This document shows positions 17,467 through 26,735 of a stretch of DNA of 64,000 bases, in pieces. The DNA comes from Calothrix sp. PCC 7507 (GTDB lineage Bacteria; Cyanobacteriota; Cyanobacteriia; Cyanobacteriales; Nostocaceae). The first letter of the stretch is position 1; each line of letters starts with the position of its first letter. The translations under genes and the position numbers were made by a program. The notes under the pieces are model-generated. The model ran no database searches and was not told the DNA's origin. It saw nothing but the letters and a program-made list of their open reading frames with translations. The stretch covers positions 6,249,501 through 6,313,500 of the forward strand of contig NC_019682.1 in the NCBI RefSeq assembly GCF_000316575.1. Reading direction: 5' to 3'.

Positions 17467-17766
17467 ATGTCGATTTATGTAGGCAATCTTTCTTACGAAG
17501 TTACACAAGATGGCCTTAGTGGTGTCTTTGCAGAATATGGTTCTGTCAAGCGGGTTCAGCTACCTACAGATCGTGACACAGGTCGTGTGCGCGGCTTCGG
17601 CTTTGTAGAAATGGGTACAGATGCTGAAGAAACAGCCGCCATTGAAGCGCTAGATGGCGCAGAGTGGATGGGGCGTGATTTGAAGGTGAATAAGGCTAAA
17701 CCTAGAGAAGACAGAAGTTCATTTGATGGTAATCGGGGCAACAGCAGCTTCCGGAACCGCTACTAA
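17467..17766 (+). CDS. Cyanobacterial RNA-binding protein with one RRM domain
   Basis: Single RNA recognition motif protein of 99 residues. RNP2 is at residues 2-7 (SIYVGNLSY) and RNP1 near 42 (RGFGFVEM). A short glycine/arginine/asparagine-rich tail, ending GNSSFRNRY, is typical of the cold-regulated Rbp group. Such proteins bind RNA and assist mRNA stability, localisation or cold adaptation. GGAG lies seven bases before the ATG. The long AT-rich leader and a downstream rho-independent terminator fit a single-gene transcript. Which rbp paralogue it is cannot be decided from the sequence alone. Confidence 0.93.
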   Translation: MSIYVGNLSYEVTQDGLSGVFAEYGSVKRVQLPTDRDTGRVRGFGFVEMGTDAEETAAIEALDGAEWMGRDLKVNKAKPREDRSSFDGNRGNSSFRNRY

Positions 17767-17817
17767 GCTTTATAAGATACTAGCTTACTAGTTTAGCAAA
17801 TTAATTAACGTAGCAGT

Positions 17818-17846
17818 GGCTCAGGCAAAGGTGCTTGAGCCTTTTT
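17818..17846 (+). terminator. Rho-independent terminator of the RRM protein gene
   Basis: GGCTCAGGCA and TGCTTGAGCC form a ten-base stem with one wobble, AAGG loop, followed by TTTTT. It ends where an alternative TTG start for the next gene would lie, which argues against that start. Confidence 0.85.
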
Positions 17847-17889
17847 GATAGAACATTTAGCAGCTAAAAACCATTCTCTGGAGTTGTAT

Positions 17890-18195
17890 ATGACAAACTT
17901 AGCCTTTCCTATCGAATCTGCTGTCTTGATCACTATCATTGGTGAGACAGTACTCAAAGACCGGATTGTTAAGCTACTAAAAAGCCATAATGTCAGCGGT
18001 TACACCATCAGTCAAGTACAGGGTGAGGGCGGGCATGGAAGACGGCTGTCAGACTTAGCAGGCTACAACACTAACATTGAAATTAAGACTCTTGTTTCAC
18101 TAGAAGTATCTGATGCTATCTTTTGGGCGCTGAAAGAGGAACAGGGCAACTATGCCTTAATCGCCTTCCGACACAATGTAGAAGCCTTTTATTAA
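17890..18195 (+). CDS. PII-like signalling protein
   Basis: A 101-residue protein with the ferredoxin-like PII fold: VLITIIGETVLKDRIVKLLKSH at the start, the T-loop region SQVQGEGGHGRRLSD, then a second beta-alpha-beta unit with IKTLVSLEVSDAIFWAL. It lacks the canonical Tyr51/Ser49 T-loop of GlnB and the C-terminal Cys pair of SbtB, so it belongs to the broader PII-like group that controls transporters or carboxysome functions by binding nucleotides. I chose the ATG at 17890 because GGAG lies seven bases upstream and the earlier TTG at 17845 overlaps the terminator. No bicarbonate or ammonium transporter gene is adjacent, so its target is unknown. Confidence 0.75.
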   Translation: MTNLAFPIESAVLITIIGETVLKDRIVKLLKSHNVSGYTISQVQGEGGHGRRLSDLAGYNTNIEIKTLVSLEVSDAIFWALKEEQGNYALIAFRHNVEAFY

Positions 18196-18368
18196 TTAAG
18201 CTTGCTTCTGCTGCGGTCAGCGCCTTGTAGCTTTAGCTACAAGGGTGAACAAACAAATCTGGGAAAAAGATGGGGCTAAATATACCGTGGTATGCGGCGA
18301 TATATTCCCACCCTTTAGCTAACGGAGAATATTTGTATGCGATCGCCCCCACTTACCAGATCATACAA

Positions 18369-18476
18369 TTATTGACTTAAGCCATCATATCTATTTGGGT
18401 CTTTTTTATCCTTTTTCTTCTGAGGATCTTTTTTTGGTTTTTTCGTTTCTCTATTGCCCTTTTTTTCCTTTGACAT
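18369..18476 (-). CDS. Lysine-rich 35-residue protein
   Basis: A short gene with a good ribosome binding site (GGAGAG, five bases before the ATG at 18476). It encodes MSKEKKGNRETKKP, then a K/D/P-rich stretch and the end NRYDGLSQ. Twelve of 35 residues are Lys and two are Arg, so the peptide is very basic and probably disordered; nucleic acid or ribosome binding is a guess. It lies between the PII-like gene and apcA, on the apcA strand but downstream of it. A clean start signal and non-random composition are the reasons for calling it. Confidence 0.6.
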   Translation of the reverse strand: MSKEKKGNRETKKPKKDPQKKKDKKDPNRYDGLSQ

Positions 18477-18634
18477 AATTACTCTCCAATGTAGTGATAG
18501 GTAAATTAGCTATAATGCCAGCCCAGTCTTTCCCAGATGATATTCTTTTACTGAAAGAAAGCTCCAGAGGTGGAGAAAGCCTGGACTAGAAAAGATTTCC
18601 ATCACAGCCACGTTTCCGACTGAGAGGTGAAACC

Positions 18635-19120
18635 CTACTGGAGTCCAGCTATTAAGTAGTCGAAGTAACCCCCAACTTCGCTAGCGTCTTCTGCTGACAT
18701 CATCGAGGTGGTAATATTCTTCATCGCACGGATACTTTCAGCCACGGCTTCAATCGGAGTTCCCAGAGACCTGTACATTTCGCGGGCACCAATGACCCCA
18801 ATTTCCTGAATTGGAGTGGCATCACCAGCTACGATACTGTAAGTGATCAAGCGTAGATAGTAATCTATATCTCGCAGACAAGTCGCAGTCATTTCTTGTC
18901 CATAGGCGTTTCCACCAGGTGAGACAACATCAGGGCGCTTTTGAAACAGCTGGGTTCCAGATTGCTTAACAATGCGTTCGCGGTTTTCAGTTAAAGCTTG
19001 AACAAGGCGCAGACGACGCTCACCATTCTTAACAAAGCTCTTAATTGGCTCGAGTTCGCCAGGGGTGAGATAGCGAGCTTCTGTGTCTGCGTTGAGAATC
19101 GACTTGAGGATCAAACTCAT
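18635..19120 (-). CDS. apcA: Allophycocyanin alpha subunit paralogue (ApcA2-like)
   Basis: Phycobiliprotein of 161 residues that carries one phycocyanobilin and belongs to the phycobilisome core. The chromophore Cys is at 81 in [14 protein letters not shown], and the conserved [23 protein letters not shown] and [10 protein letters not shown] blocks match ApcA rather than ApcD. AAGGA lies nine bases before the ATG. Several positions differ from the highly conserved main ApcA (for example [20 protein letters not shown] and [19 protein letters not shown]), and no apcB or apcC follows, so this is probably the stand-alone second copy known in several Nostocales. It may replace ApcA under certain light or cell-type conditions. 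Confidence 0.9.
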   Translation of the reverse strand: MSLILKSILNADTEARYLTPGELEPIKSFVKNGERRLRLVQALTENRERIVKQSGTQLFQKRPDVVSPGGNAYGQEMTATCLRDIDYYLRLITYSIVAGDATPIQEIGVIGAREMYRSLGTPIEAVAESIRAMKNITTSMMSAEDASEVGGYFDYLIAGLQ

Positions 19121-19202
19121 TATATAGAATCCTTAAAAAAATGAAATTATGTTTGCCATATCGAGATTTCAAAGGTTAGGAACTAGTTTTGAGGGGTTTT
19201 TG

Positions 19203-19247
19203 GTAGTGCGGGCCGAAAAGCCCGCGTGAGCGAGACGCTCACACTAC
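19203..19247. repeat. Palindromic repeat with two nested hairpins
   Basis: GTAGTG and CACTAC bracket two adjacent small hairpins (GCGGGC/GCCCGC and GTGAGCG/CGCTCAC). It lies upstream of apcA in a form often scattered through Nostoc genomes. Confidence 0.7.
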
Positions 19248-20220
19248 AGTCCCTCATTTCAACCCTGACAGACTACTAGTAGGCTGAGAAAAAGCTGCTA
19301 GTTCAAGGTTTCAGTTCCTTTGACTCACGACTTGGAAGTTTAGATCATGCACTAAAAGCAATGAGGCTTTTTAAAGACATAATCTTAAGCAGAAGAGTAA
19401 TTATTTAATGCTTGCAGTCATCAGAAAAAAACCTACTTTCCTTACGGGAATAACATTTTTGTATCTGTTAATTTCTCAGATATGATTTCCTCAAATTCGC
19501 CCCAGCAAAATCTACTTTTCTCAGAGTTGCTCGAATTAAGCTGATTCCTGGGAAATTCGCCAGCCTAAAATTTATTTCCCTGGCTGCATATCGCCTTAAA
19601 ACTTCGTTGGCATCCATATTGGCTGCCTCACAATGTGTAGCGTTGTCGCTGTTTTCATGTTCATATTATAGCAGTTATATTTCATTATTAGTTGCCTCTG
19701 TCTTTAGAATAGGAAAGAAAGGCACTCGCAAGGCACAACTGATATTTAAAAATTACTGAGATTATTGGGGATTTCCTACTTAGTCACCAAAATTGTTCAG
19801 ACAGTATAGATAAAAATTCTGGGAATAAATTGACTATTAAAACGGAAGTAAAATTATATTTTATGTATAAAAAATGTGCAGTAGTCTTATATATTTCAAT
19901 TAAATTGATTAGTCAAATCCATAACAGTAAATACTATAGGACTACTATTTGATTTTTGAATTACACCTAGGTATTGCCCACCAAAACCTAGATATGGTGG
20001 GCGTTGCCCACCCTACCAACACTTAAAGATGTTCAAAAATCAAATCGGATTGTTATATTCTTTTTAAGATGCTGGCTTTTTGATGTTCAGTACAGTAATT
20101 TTTGTTAATCTAAACTTTCACTTTTTGACTTAACTCCGGACTGAACTTGCTCAAGCCTTTTTAACGTAAAAATTTGGTCACTAGAAGATTGTGAAGGGTC
20201 AAGTTATGGCTTAATATCTC
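19248..20220. other. Long intergenic region between apcA and nifH
   Basis: Apart from the small pentapeptide frame (19468-19617) and a GCCCACC-type repeat at 19975-20018, I see no gene. It is AT-rich. Confidence 0.5.
19468..19617 (-). CDS. Very short pentapeptide-repeat protein or remnant
   Basis: Forty-nine residues beginning MDANEVLRRYAAREINFRLA, the usual N-terminus of cyanobacterial pentapeptide-repeat proteins, followed by only a few A(N/D)LXX-type units (RLANF, RATLR, FAGANLRKSYL) before a stop codon. Family members normally carry dozens of repeats that form a right-handed beta helix. The short length points to a truncated gene, although very small members exist. No clear ribosome binding site is seen. 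It stands alone between apcA and nifH. Confidence 0.55.
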   Translation of the reverse strand: MDANEVLRRYAAREINFRLANFPGISLIRATLRKVDFAGANLRKSYLRN

Positions 20221-20248
20221 AAAAAAAAACAGCGACATTTTGCGCTGT
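20221..20248 (-). terminator. Rho-independent terminator downstream of nifH
   Basis: On the - strand, ACAGCG-CAAAATGT-CGCTGT is followed by a run of eight or more T. It lies about 160 bases after the nifH stop codon. Confidence 0.75.
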
Positions 20249-20361
20249 AGTGAATACCATCGGATAATAACCAATTAACTTAATTTTACTAAAAAATATT
20301 TAGTTATTGCACAAAGTATTTATTTCTTATTACTACAAAAACTCAGGATTTAGGTTTAGGC

Positions 20362-20404
20362 CAATGCTTATCAGGGTGGGTTGCAACCCACCCTGATAGC
20401 ATTG
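20362..20404. repeat. Large palindrome at the 3' end of nifH
   Basis: The inner 30 bases are a perfect palindrome (TATCAGGGTGGGTTG and its complement), extended by CAATGC and GCATTG. It ends one base from the nifH stop codon and could protect the 3' end of the mRNA. Confidence 0.85.
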
Positions 20405-20405
20405 C

Positions 20406-22567
<2,162 letters not shown>

Positions 22568-23192
22568 TTAGCTATTACCCATGATCAAAGCATGAAATCG
22601 CATATCACTTCTAATTCCGTCAAAATCGGAGTCAGTTTTGAGCATTTCTCGACATTCCTCAGAATTATGTTTGATAACTTGTCGTAAGTTCTCAATCGCT
22701 AAATCTACATCTCCTAACAATCCATAACAGCAGGCTTTGTTATAGTAGGCGCAGTTGTCTTGGGGTTGAATTAATAGGGCTTGGTCGTAGGATGCGATCG
22801 CATCGTGATATTTTTTTAAATAAGCCAAAGCCAATCCCCGATTATTCCAAGCTTCGTGTTTGTCGGGTTTAATGGCGATCGCTTGGTCGTAAGATGTTAA
22901 AGCTTCGGCATATTTACCCAAATTACGCAGGGCATTACCGCGATTGTACCAAGCTTCGTGTTTGTCGGGTTTAATAGCTAATGCTTGGTCGTATGCCGTC
23001 ACCTCAAAAGCAAAAGTATCTGGGGGAATGCGTCGCAGACGATGTCGCCATATCAACCACCCGAAAAAAACTCACAATTGCCGACAAAATTGCAGGTAAT
23101 CCACAAGAAAGCAAGTTATCCAAAAAATCCTGGTTGTCTATATAAAAATTGAGAATTGGCCCCAGAATATTCAACACGAGGGTATTGGTCAT
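22568..23192 (-). pseudogene. TPR-repeat protein broken by a one-base frameshift in a T7 run
   Basis: Two overlapping frames together make one protein. The first starts at an ATG (23192), reads MTNTLVLNILGPILNFYIDN and on to ILSAIVSFF with a hydrophobic membrane-like segment, then hits a stop. The second carries GWLIWRHRLRR and then three tetratricopeptide repeats (AWYNRGNALRNLGKYAEAL, AWNNRGLALAYLKKYHDAI, CAYYNKACCYGLLGDVDLA). They join at a run of seven T on the coding strand (23064-23070); with six T the reading would continue SFFGWLIWRHRL. This can be a true mutation, phase variation, polymerase slippage or a sequencing error. Function: probably a membrane-anchored protein-protein interaction scaffold. 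Confidence 0.8.
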
Positions 23193-23259
23193 TGGTCAAG
23201 AGTCAAGAGTCAGGAGTTATTTAGTGAACAGCTATTGCCTATTGCCCATTGCCTATTCC

Positions 23260-23802
23260 CTAATCCCCAATCAACTCCACTGCATCTCGACCATCCAAGT
23301 CTTGTAAGTAAACTTTAACTACTTCTTCTTTCGCAGTAGGTAGTTTTTTCCCAATAAAATCTGGATGAATTGGTAGCTCACGATGGCCCCTATCTACCAA
23401 CACAGCTAAACGAATCACCTCTGGTCTACCATATTCATTCACTGCATTTAAAGCTGCACGAATCGTCCTACCTTTAAAAATCACATCATCCACAAGCACA
23501 ACTGTTTTTCCCGTCAGGTCAAAAGAGATATTGGTTTTCGCTGGAGTCCGTAACCCAATTTGGTCGAGGTCATCTCGATAAAATGTAATGTCCAAGGCAC
23601 CCACGTCTACGGTTACACCTTCTAGTACTTCAATCTGACGCGCCAGTAATTCCGCTAACAGTGGACCCCTTGTATAAATACCCAGAAGTACCAGTTGGGA
23701 CAAATCACGTGTCCTTTCCACAATCTGAGAGGCCAGGCGGGTCACAGTGCGCCGGAGTTCTTCAGATGAGAGAATTTCAACTACTTTGACAGACATAGTC
23801 AT
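23260..23802 (-). CDS. pyrR: PyrR: pyrimidine regulatory protein / uracil phosphoribosyltransferase
   Basis: A 180-residue type I phosphoribosyltransferase. The PRPP-binding loop is [18 protein letters not shown] at about residue 98, and [24 protein letters not shown] and [18 protein letters not shown] are diagnostic of PyrR. In Bacillus it binds pyr mRNA as an attenuator and also makes UMP from uracil; in cyanobacteria the enzyme or regulatory role is less clear. AGGAG lies nine bases before the ATG at 23802, so I kept the first start although a second ATG follows two codons later. No pyr biosynthesis gene is adjacent. Confidence 0.95.
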   Translation of the reverse strand: MTMSVKVVEILSSEELRRTVTRLASQIVERTRDLSQLVLLGIYTRGPLLAELLARQIEVLEGVTVDVGALDITFYRDDLDQIGLRTPAKTNISFDLTGKTVVLVDDVIFKGRTIRAALNAVNEYGRPEVIRLAVLVDRGHRELPIHPDFIGKKLPTAKEEVVKVYLQDLDGRDAVELIGD

Positions 23803-23893
23803 AGACTGATACTCCTGGGTGGTAAATTTTACTGCACTGCGCGTGTCATTTTTTATTGGTCATTTGTCAACAGTCATCTCCCCATATCCATCT

Positions 23894-24862
23894 TTACCTG
23901 TTTTGAGGTATTAATAATATAGCGATCGCTACCCCTAACCAAAGTAAAAAGCAATATCCAGTTAATTGCAAAGCTGTTTGAATGCTAATCGCAGTGATCG
24001 GATTTATCGCATCTCCCAAAAATGGTTTGTACTTAGCTACTCCACGATACCAATTAGTACCTCCCATTTGCACGCCTAAAATTGCCGCATAGGCGCACTC
24101 ACTCCACCCAGAATTAGGACTCGGATCAGTAACAGCATCCCGGCGACAAATTCGCCACACATGCAACGGTCTACCTGATAACAGTGCCAGAGTCATCACT
24201 GTTAAGCGACAAGGCAGCCAAGTTAAGCAATCTTCTAACCGGGCACTAAACCAACCCAAATAAGTATAAGGTGCTTCCCGATAGCCCACCATAGAATCAA
24301 GTGTACTACTAGCTTTATATGCTAAAGCCAAAGGAGCTGCCCCCACAAATGGCATGAATGCTCCCAAAATTGCATAAAAAAGCGGAGCCATCACCCCATC
24401 AGTAGCATTTTCTGTCACTGTTTCCAGAACCGCACGCAAAATTTCTCCTTCTGCAAGATTTTCGGTATCTCGACCAACGTAATTCCTTAAAATATGGCGC
24501 GCCTCTCCCAAGTTTCCGGCTGTTAAAGGTTGTAAAACAGCAGCTGCTGCTGCTCTCAAACTAGAGAGAGCAAAACAGCTAGCTAGGAGAATACTTTCTA
24601 AAGCAATTCCCAATAAAGGATGCAGCCATTTGGCACTTTGAATTATTAACCAGCCAATAGCACCGCTACCCACGATTAAGATTATGCCTAGTGCGATTCC
24701 GACTATGCGTTGTGTTAGAGAATTATGACAGTACTTTAGAGCCAGCTTGGTAATGTGAGAAATTAGCCACCCCATAAATTGCACTGGATGAGGCCAACCC
24801 CAAGGATCACCAATCAAGTAATCTAAAAGGGTGGCAATAATTAAGATCGCAACCGATGTCAT
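23894..24862 (-). CDS. cbiB: Adenosylcobinamide-phosphate synthase (cobalamin biosynthesis)
   Basis: Inner-membrane enzyme (also called CobD) that attaches the aminopropanol arm to adenosylcobyric acid to give adenosylcobinamide or its phosphate. The start LLDYLIGDPWGWPHPVQFMG is the family signature; RNYVGRDTENLAEGEILRA, VTENATDGVMAPLFY, YKASSTLDSMVGYR and the end SPNSGWSECAYAAILGVQMGG (given in parts) confirm it. It has 322 residues with several hydrophobic spans, the last at LTGYCFLLWLGVAIAILLIP. It is the only cobalamin gene in the window. It is followed by pyrR with a 91-base gap in the same direction, probably without functional link. Confidence 0.95.
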   Translation of the reverse strand: MTSVAILIIATLLDYLIGDPWGWPHPVQFMGWLISHITKLALKYCHNSLTQRIVGIALGIILIVGSGAIGWLIIQSAKWLHPLLGIALESILLASCFALSSLRAAAAAVLQPLTAGNLGEARHILRNYVGRDTENLAEGEILRAVLETVTENATDGVMAPLFYAILGAFMPFVGAAPLALAYKASSTLDSMVGYREAPYTYLGWFSARLEDCLTWLPCRLTVMTLALLSGRPLHVWRICRRDAVTDPSPNSGWSECAYAAILGVQMGGTNWYRGVAKYKPFLGDAINPITAISIQTALQLTGYCFLLWLGVAIAILLIPQNR

Positions 24863-24900
24863 TTGTCATTTGTCCTTTGTGAATACCAATGACCAATACT

Positions 24901-25011
24901 TCTCTGCCAGAGGCTACGCCCTAAGCGTACCCCTCATCTCGTAGAGAAGCTATGCCGTGGGCGAACGCGAACAGCGTGTCGCAGACAAGCCTCTCGTAAA
25001 GAAGGCTTTAC
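24901..25011. repeat. Long copy of the palindromic repeat family
   Basis: Contains GCCAGAGGCTACGCCCTAAG, CGTACCCCT, GAGAAGCTATGCCGTGGG, CGAACGCGAACAGCGTG and AAGAAGGCTTTACG. Related to 3361-3424, with several nested inverted repeats. It fills the gap between cbiB and the Rrf2 gene. Confidence 0.7.
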
Positions 25012-25044
25012 GGCTCCCCTCAGTACAGTACAAGTGACCAATGA

Positions 25045-25488
25045 CTAAACCACAAAACTAGCTTCTTCTCCAATAGAAGCTTGCCAGCTGCGAGCATCAT
25101 AGTAGAGGTCTGCCAGAGTAATACTATATAAAGCTTCCTTGAGTTTTTGGTTGAGCCTCTGCCACAAAGAAAATGTTACCCAGTCTTCAGCTTGTGCTGG
25201 CGAGGGAGTGGATTGGGGTAAATGGGTAATAGCTTCACCGACTGCTTCTAAAATTTGTCCTATAGAAATTTTTGCAGGCTCTTGTGCTAATTGGTATCCA
25301 CCAATGCTGCCACGAATTGATTTCACTAACCCAGCACGACGCATTTCTATCAGCAACTTTTCTAGATAAGGAGCAGGGATATCTTGGCGCTTGGCAATTG
25401 CTTTGACAGATGCGGGCCCGTAACTTGGTTGTAAGCTCAAATCTAGCAAAGCTTTGACACTGTAGTGTCCTCTGGTAGTTAGTTTCAT
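25045..25488 (-). CDS. Rrf2-family transcriptional regulator without cysteines
   Basis: A 147-residue winged-helix regulator. The N-terminal KLTTRGHYSVKALLDLS and the helix-turn-helix VKAIAKRQDIPAPYLEKLL followed by VKSIRGSIGGYQLA are typical Rrf2/IscR/CymR. The IscR group binds an Fe-S cluster through three Cys in the C-terminal half; this protein contains no Cys at all, so it must sense something else, as in CymR, which answers to a cysteine synthase partner. I prefer the ATG at 25488, preceded by GGTGAG, over the GTG at 25494. No obvious target operon is adjacent. Confidence 0.9.
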   Translation of the reverse strand: MKLTTRGHYSVKALLDLSLQPSYGPASVKAIAKRQDIPAPYLEKLLIEMRRAGLVKSIRGSIGGYQLAQEPAKISIGQILEAVGEAITHLPQSTPSPAQAEDWVTFSLWQRLNQKLKEALYSITLADLYYDARSWQASIGEEASFVV

Positions 25489-26197
25489 GCTCACCAGCTT
25501 TATGGTTTAGTCAAGAGTCAAAAATCCAAAGTCCAGAGTGCAAATATTGACCCTCCGAATTTTAGATTTTGGATTTTGGATTTGAGATTTTTTGGGGTAC
25601 GAGCAAGACCCCATGTGTCTGTAATCAATCTAAAATCGTCTGCATCTTCAATCCCCAGAGCCAAGTACCGCAAGTGGCGCGGGGTCAATCCAAAATCGCA
25701 AATCTAAAATCCAAAATTGGTTGACTCTTGACTCTTGACTAATAACTAAGGATCAGTTTTGCTTATAATTTTGTGCCTCAATCATCAAGTTCAGCAAGTA
25801 GACAACCTTTTTAACGCAATTTTCACATGAATGGAATACACCTTTCCTCCAAGGAGTCAGGAGCCAGAATATTGAACTCTCCTGAATTTTGAATTCTGAC
25901 CCCCCAATCAAGGGTTTATTGCATTCGACTGACAACTGCCATAGCGTTAGTTTAGAAAACTTAAACAAGTATAGTCTACCAATAATTCACAAACTATATA
26001 CAGTTATCAGCATTGCCAGCATTCTAGAAAATAGATTGTCTGGAAATATTTAGTAATTGAGTAACAATTATGCCTATGAGTGTAATATACTTGGCAAGGC
26101 TGAGATGAAAAATAAAGGAGTATGTTCCTACTAGCTCAATGTCAGCTAAAATAAAATCGATTCAGCCACTTCAAACATTCGTTTTCGACCTAAGTTG
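25489..26197. other. Intergenic region rich in simple repeats
   Basis: Holds CAAAGTCCAGAG, GATTTTGGATTTTGGATTT and GACTCTTGACTCTTGACT runs. An open frame at 25753-25968 on the - strand has no ribosome binding site or family likeness and is left out. The last 200 bases likely contain the promoter of the AbrB gene. Confidence 0.5.
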
Positions 26198-26611
26198 ATG
26201 CCTAAACAGAAAAAAATTGAACCCCTAGTCGGTGAAGAACTCCTCAAAAAAGTCAAGGAGCTAGAGAGCGAGAGCAAGGAAGACAAAGCCAAGAAGTGCG
26301 GCTACTATACCGTTACTAAAAATGGTATAGAGCGTGTCAATATGATGAAGTTCTTAAATGCCCTAATTGATGCCGAAGGTATTCAGTTAGATAGCACACC
26401 CAGCGCTAACGGGCGTGGTGGACGTAGTGCTAGCTATAGAATTAGTGTGCAATCGAATGGTAACTTATTAATAGGTTCAGCTTATACTAAACAGATGAAT
26501 CTTAAACCAGGTGATGAGTTTCTCATTACTTTGGGTAAAAAGCACATTCGTTTAAGACAGGTAGACCCAGAAGGCAGGGAAGAGGCTGAAGCTTTAGAAG
26601 TTACAGCTTAA
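26198..26611 (+). CDS. Cyanobacterial AbrB-family transcriptional regulator
   Basis: A 137-residue cyAbrB protein. It starts PKQKKIEPLVGEELLKKVKE, then CGYYTVTKNGIERVN and NMMKFLNALIDAEGIQLD, with the AbrB-like DNA-binding swapped-hairpin region at the C-terminus (GNLLIGSAYTKQMNLKPGDE, LGKKHIRLRQV). The N-terminus wording fits the cyAbrB1/CalA branch better than cyAbrB2, but I am not sure. These proteins bind many promoters in cyanobacteria and have been linked to nitrogen and carbon regulation and to heterocyst development genes in Anabaena. A TTG one codon upstream (26195) is open but the ATG is preferred. Confidence 0.92.
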   Translation: MPKQKKIEPLVGEELLKKVKELESESKEDKAKKCGYYTVTKNGIERVNMMKFLNALIDAEGIQLDSTPSANGRGGRSASYRISVQSNGNLLIGSAYTKQMNLKPGDEFLITLGKKHIRLRQVDPEGREEAEALEVTA

Positions 26612-26679
26612 TAATATAGTCAAAAGTCCAAAGTCGAGAGTCAACCCTTCTCCTTGCTTCCACGAAGTGGTACGGCCGC

Positions 26680-26713
26680 GCTCAGAGTTGACGGTGAGCG
26701 CAACACTCTGAGC
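26680..26713. repeat. Hairpin repeat between two converging genes
   Basis: GCTCAGAGT and ACTCTGAGC arms enclose GTGAGCG. It lies between the convergent AbrB and ClC genes, with GACTGTTGACTGTTGACT heptamers beside it, and could act as a bidirectional stop. Confidence 0.6.
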
Positions 26714-26735
26714 CGACCGAAGGGTAGTTAAACCG

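Noticed and set aside
25753-25968. 71-residue frame upstream of the AbrB gene
   Set aside because: No ribosome binding site or family likeness, lies in repeat-rich intergenic DNA.
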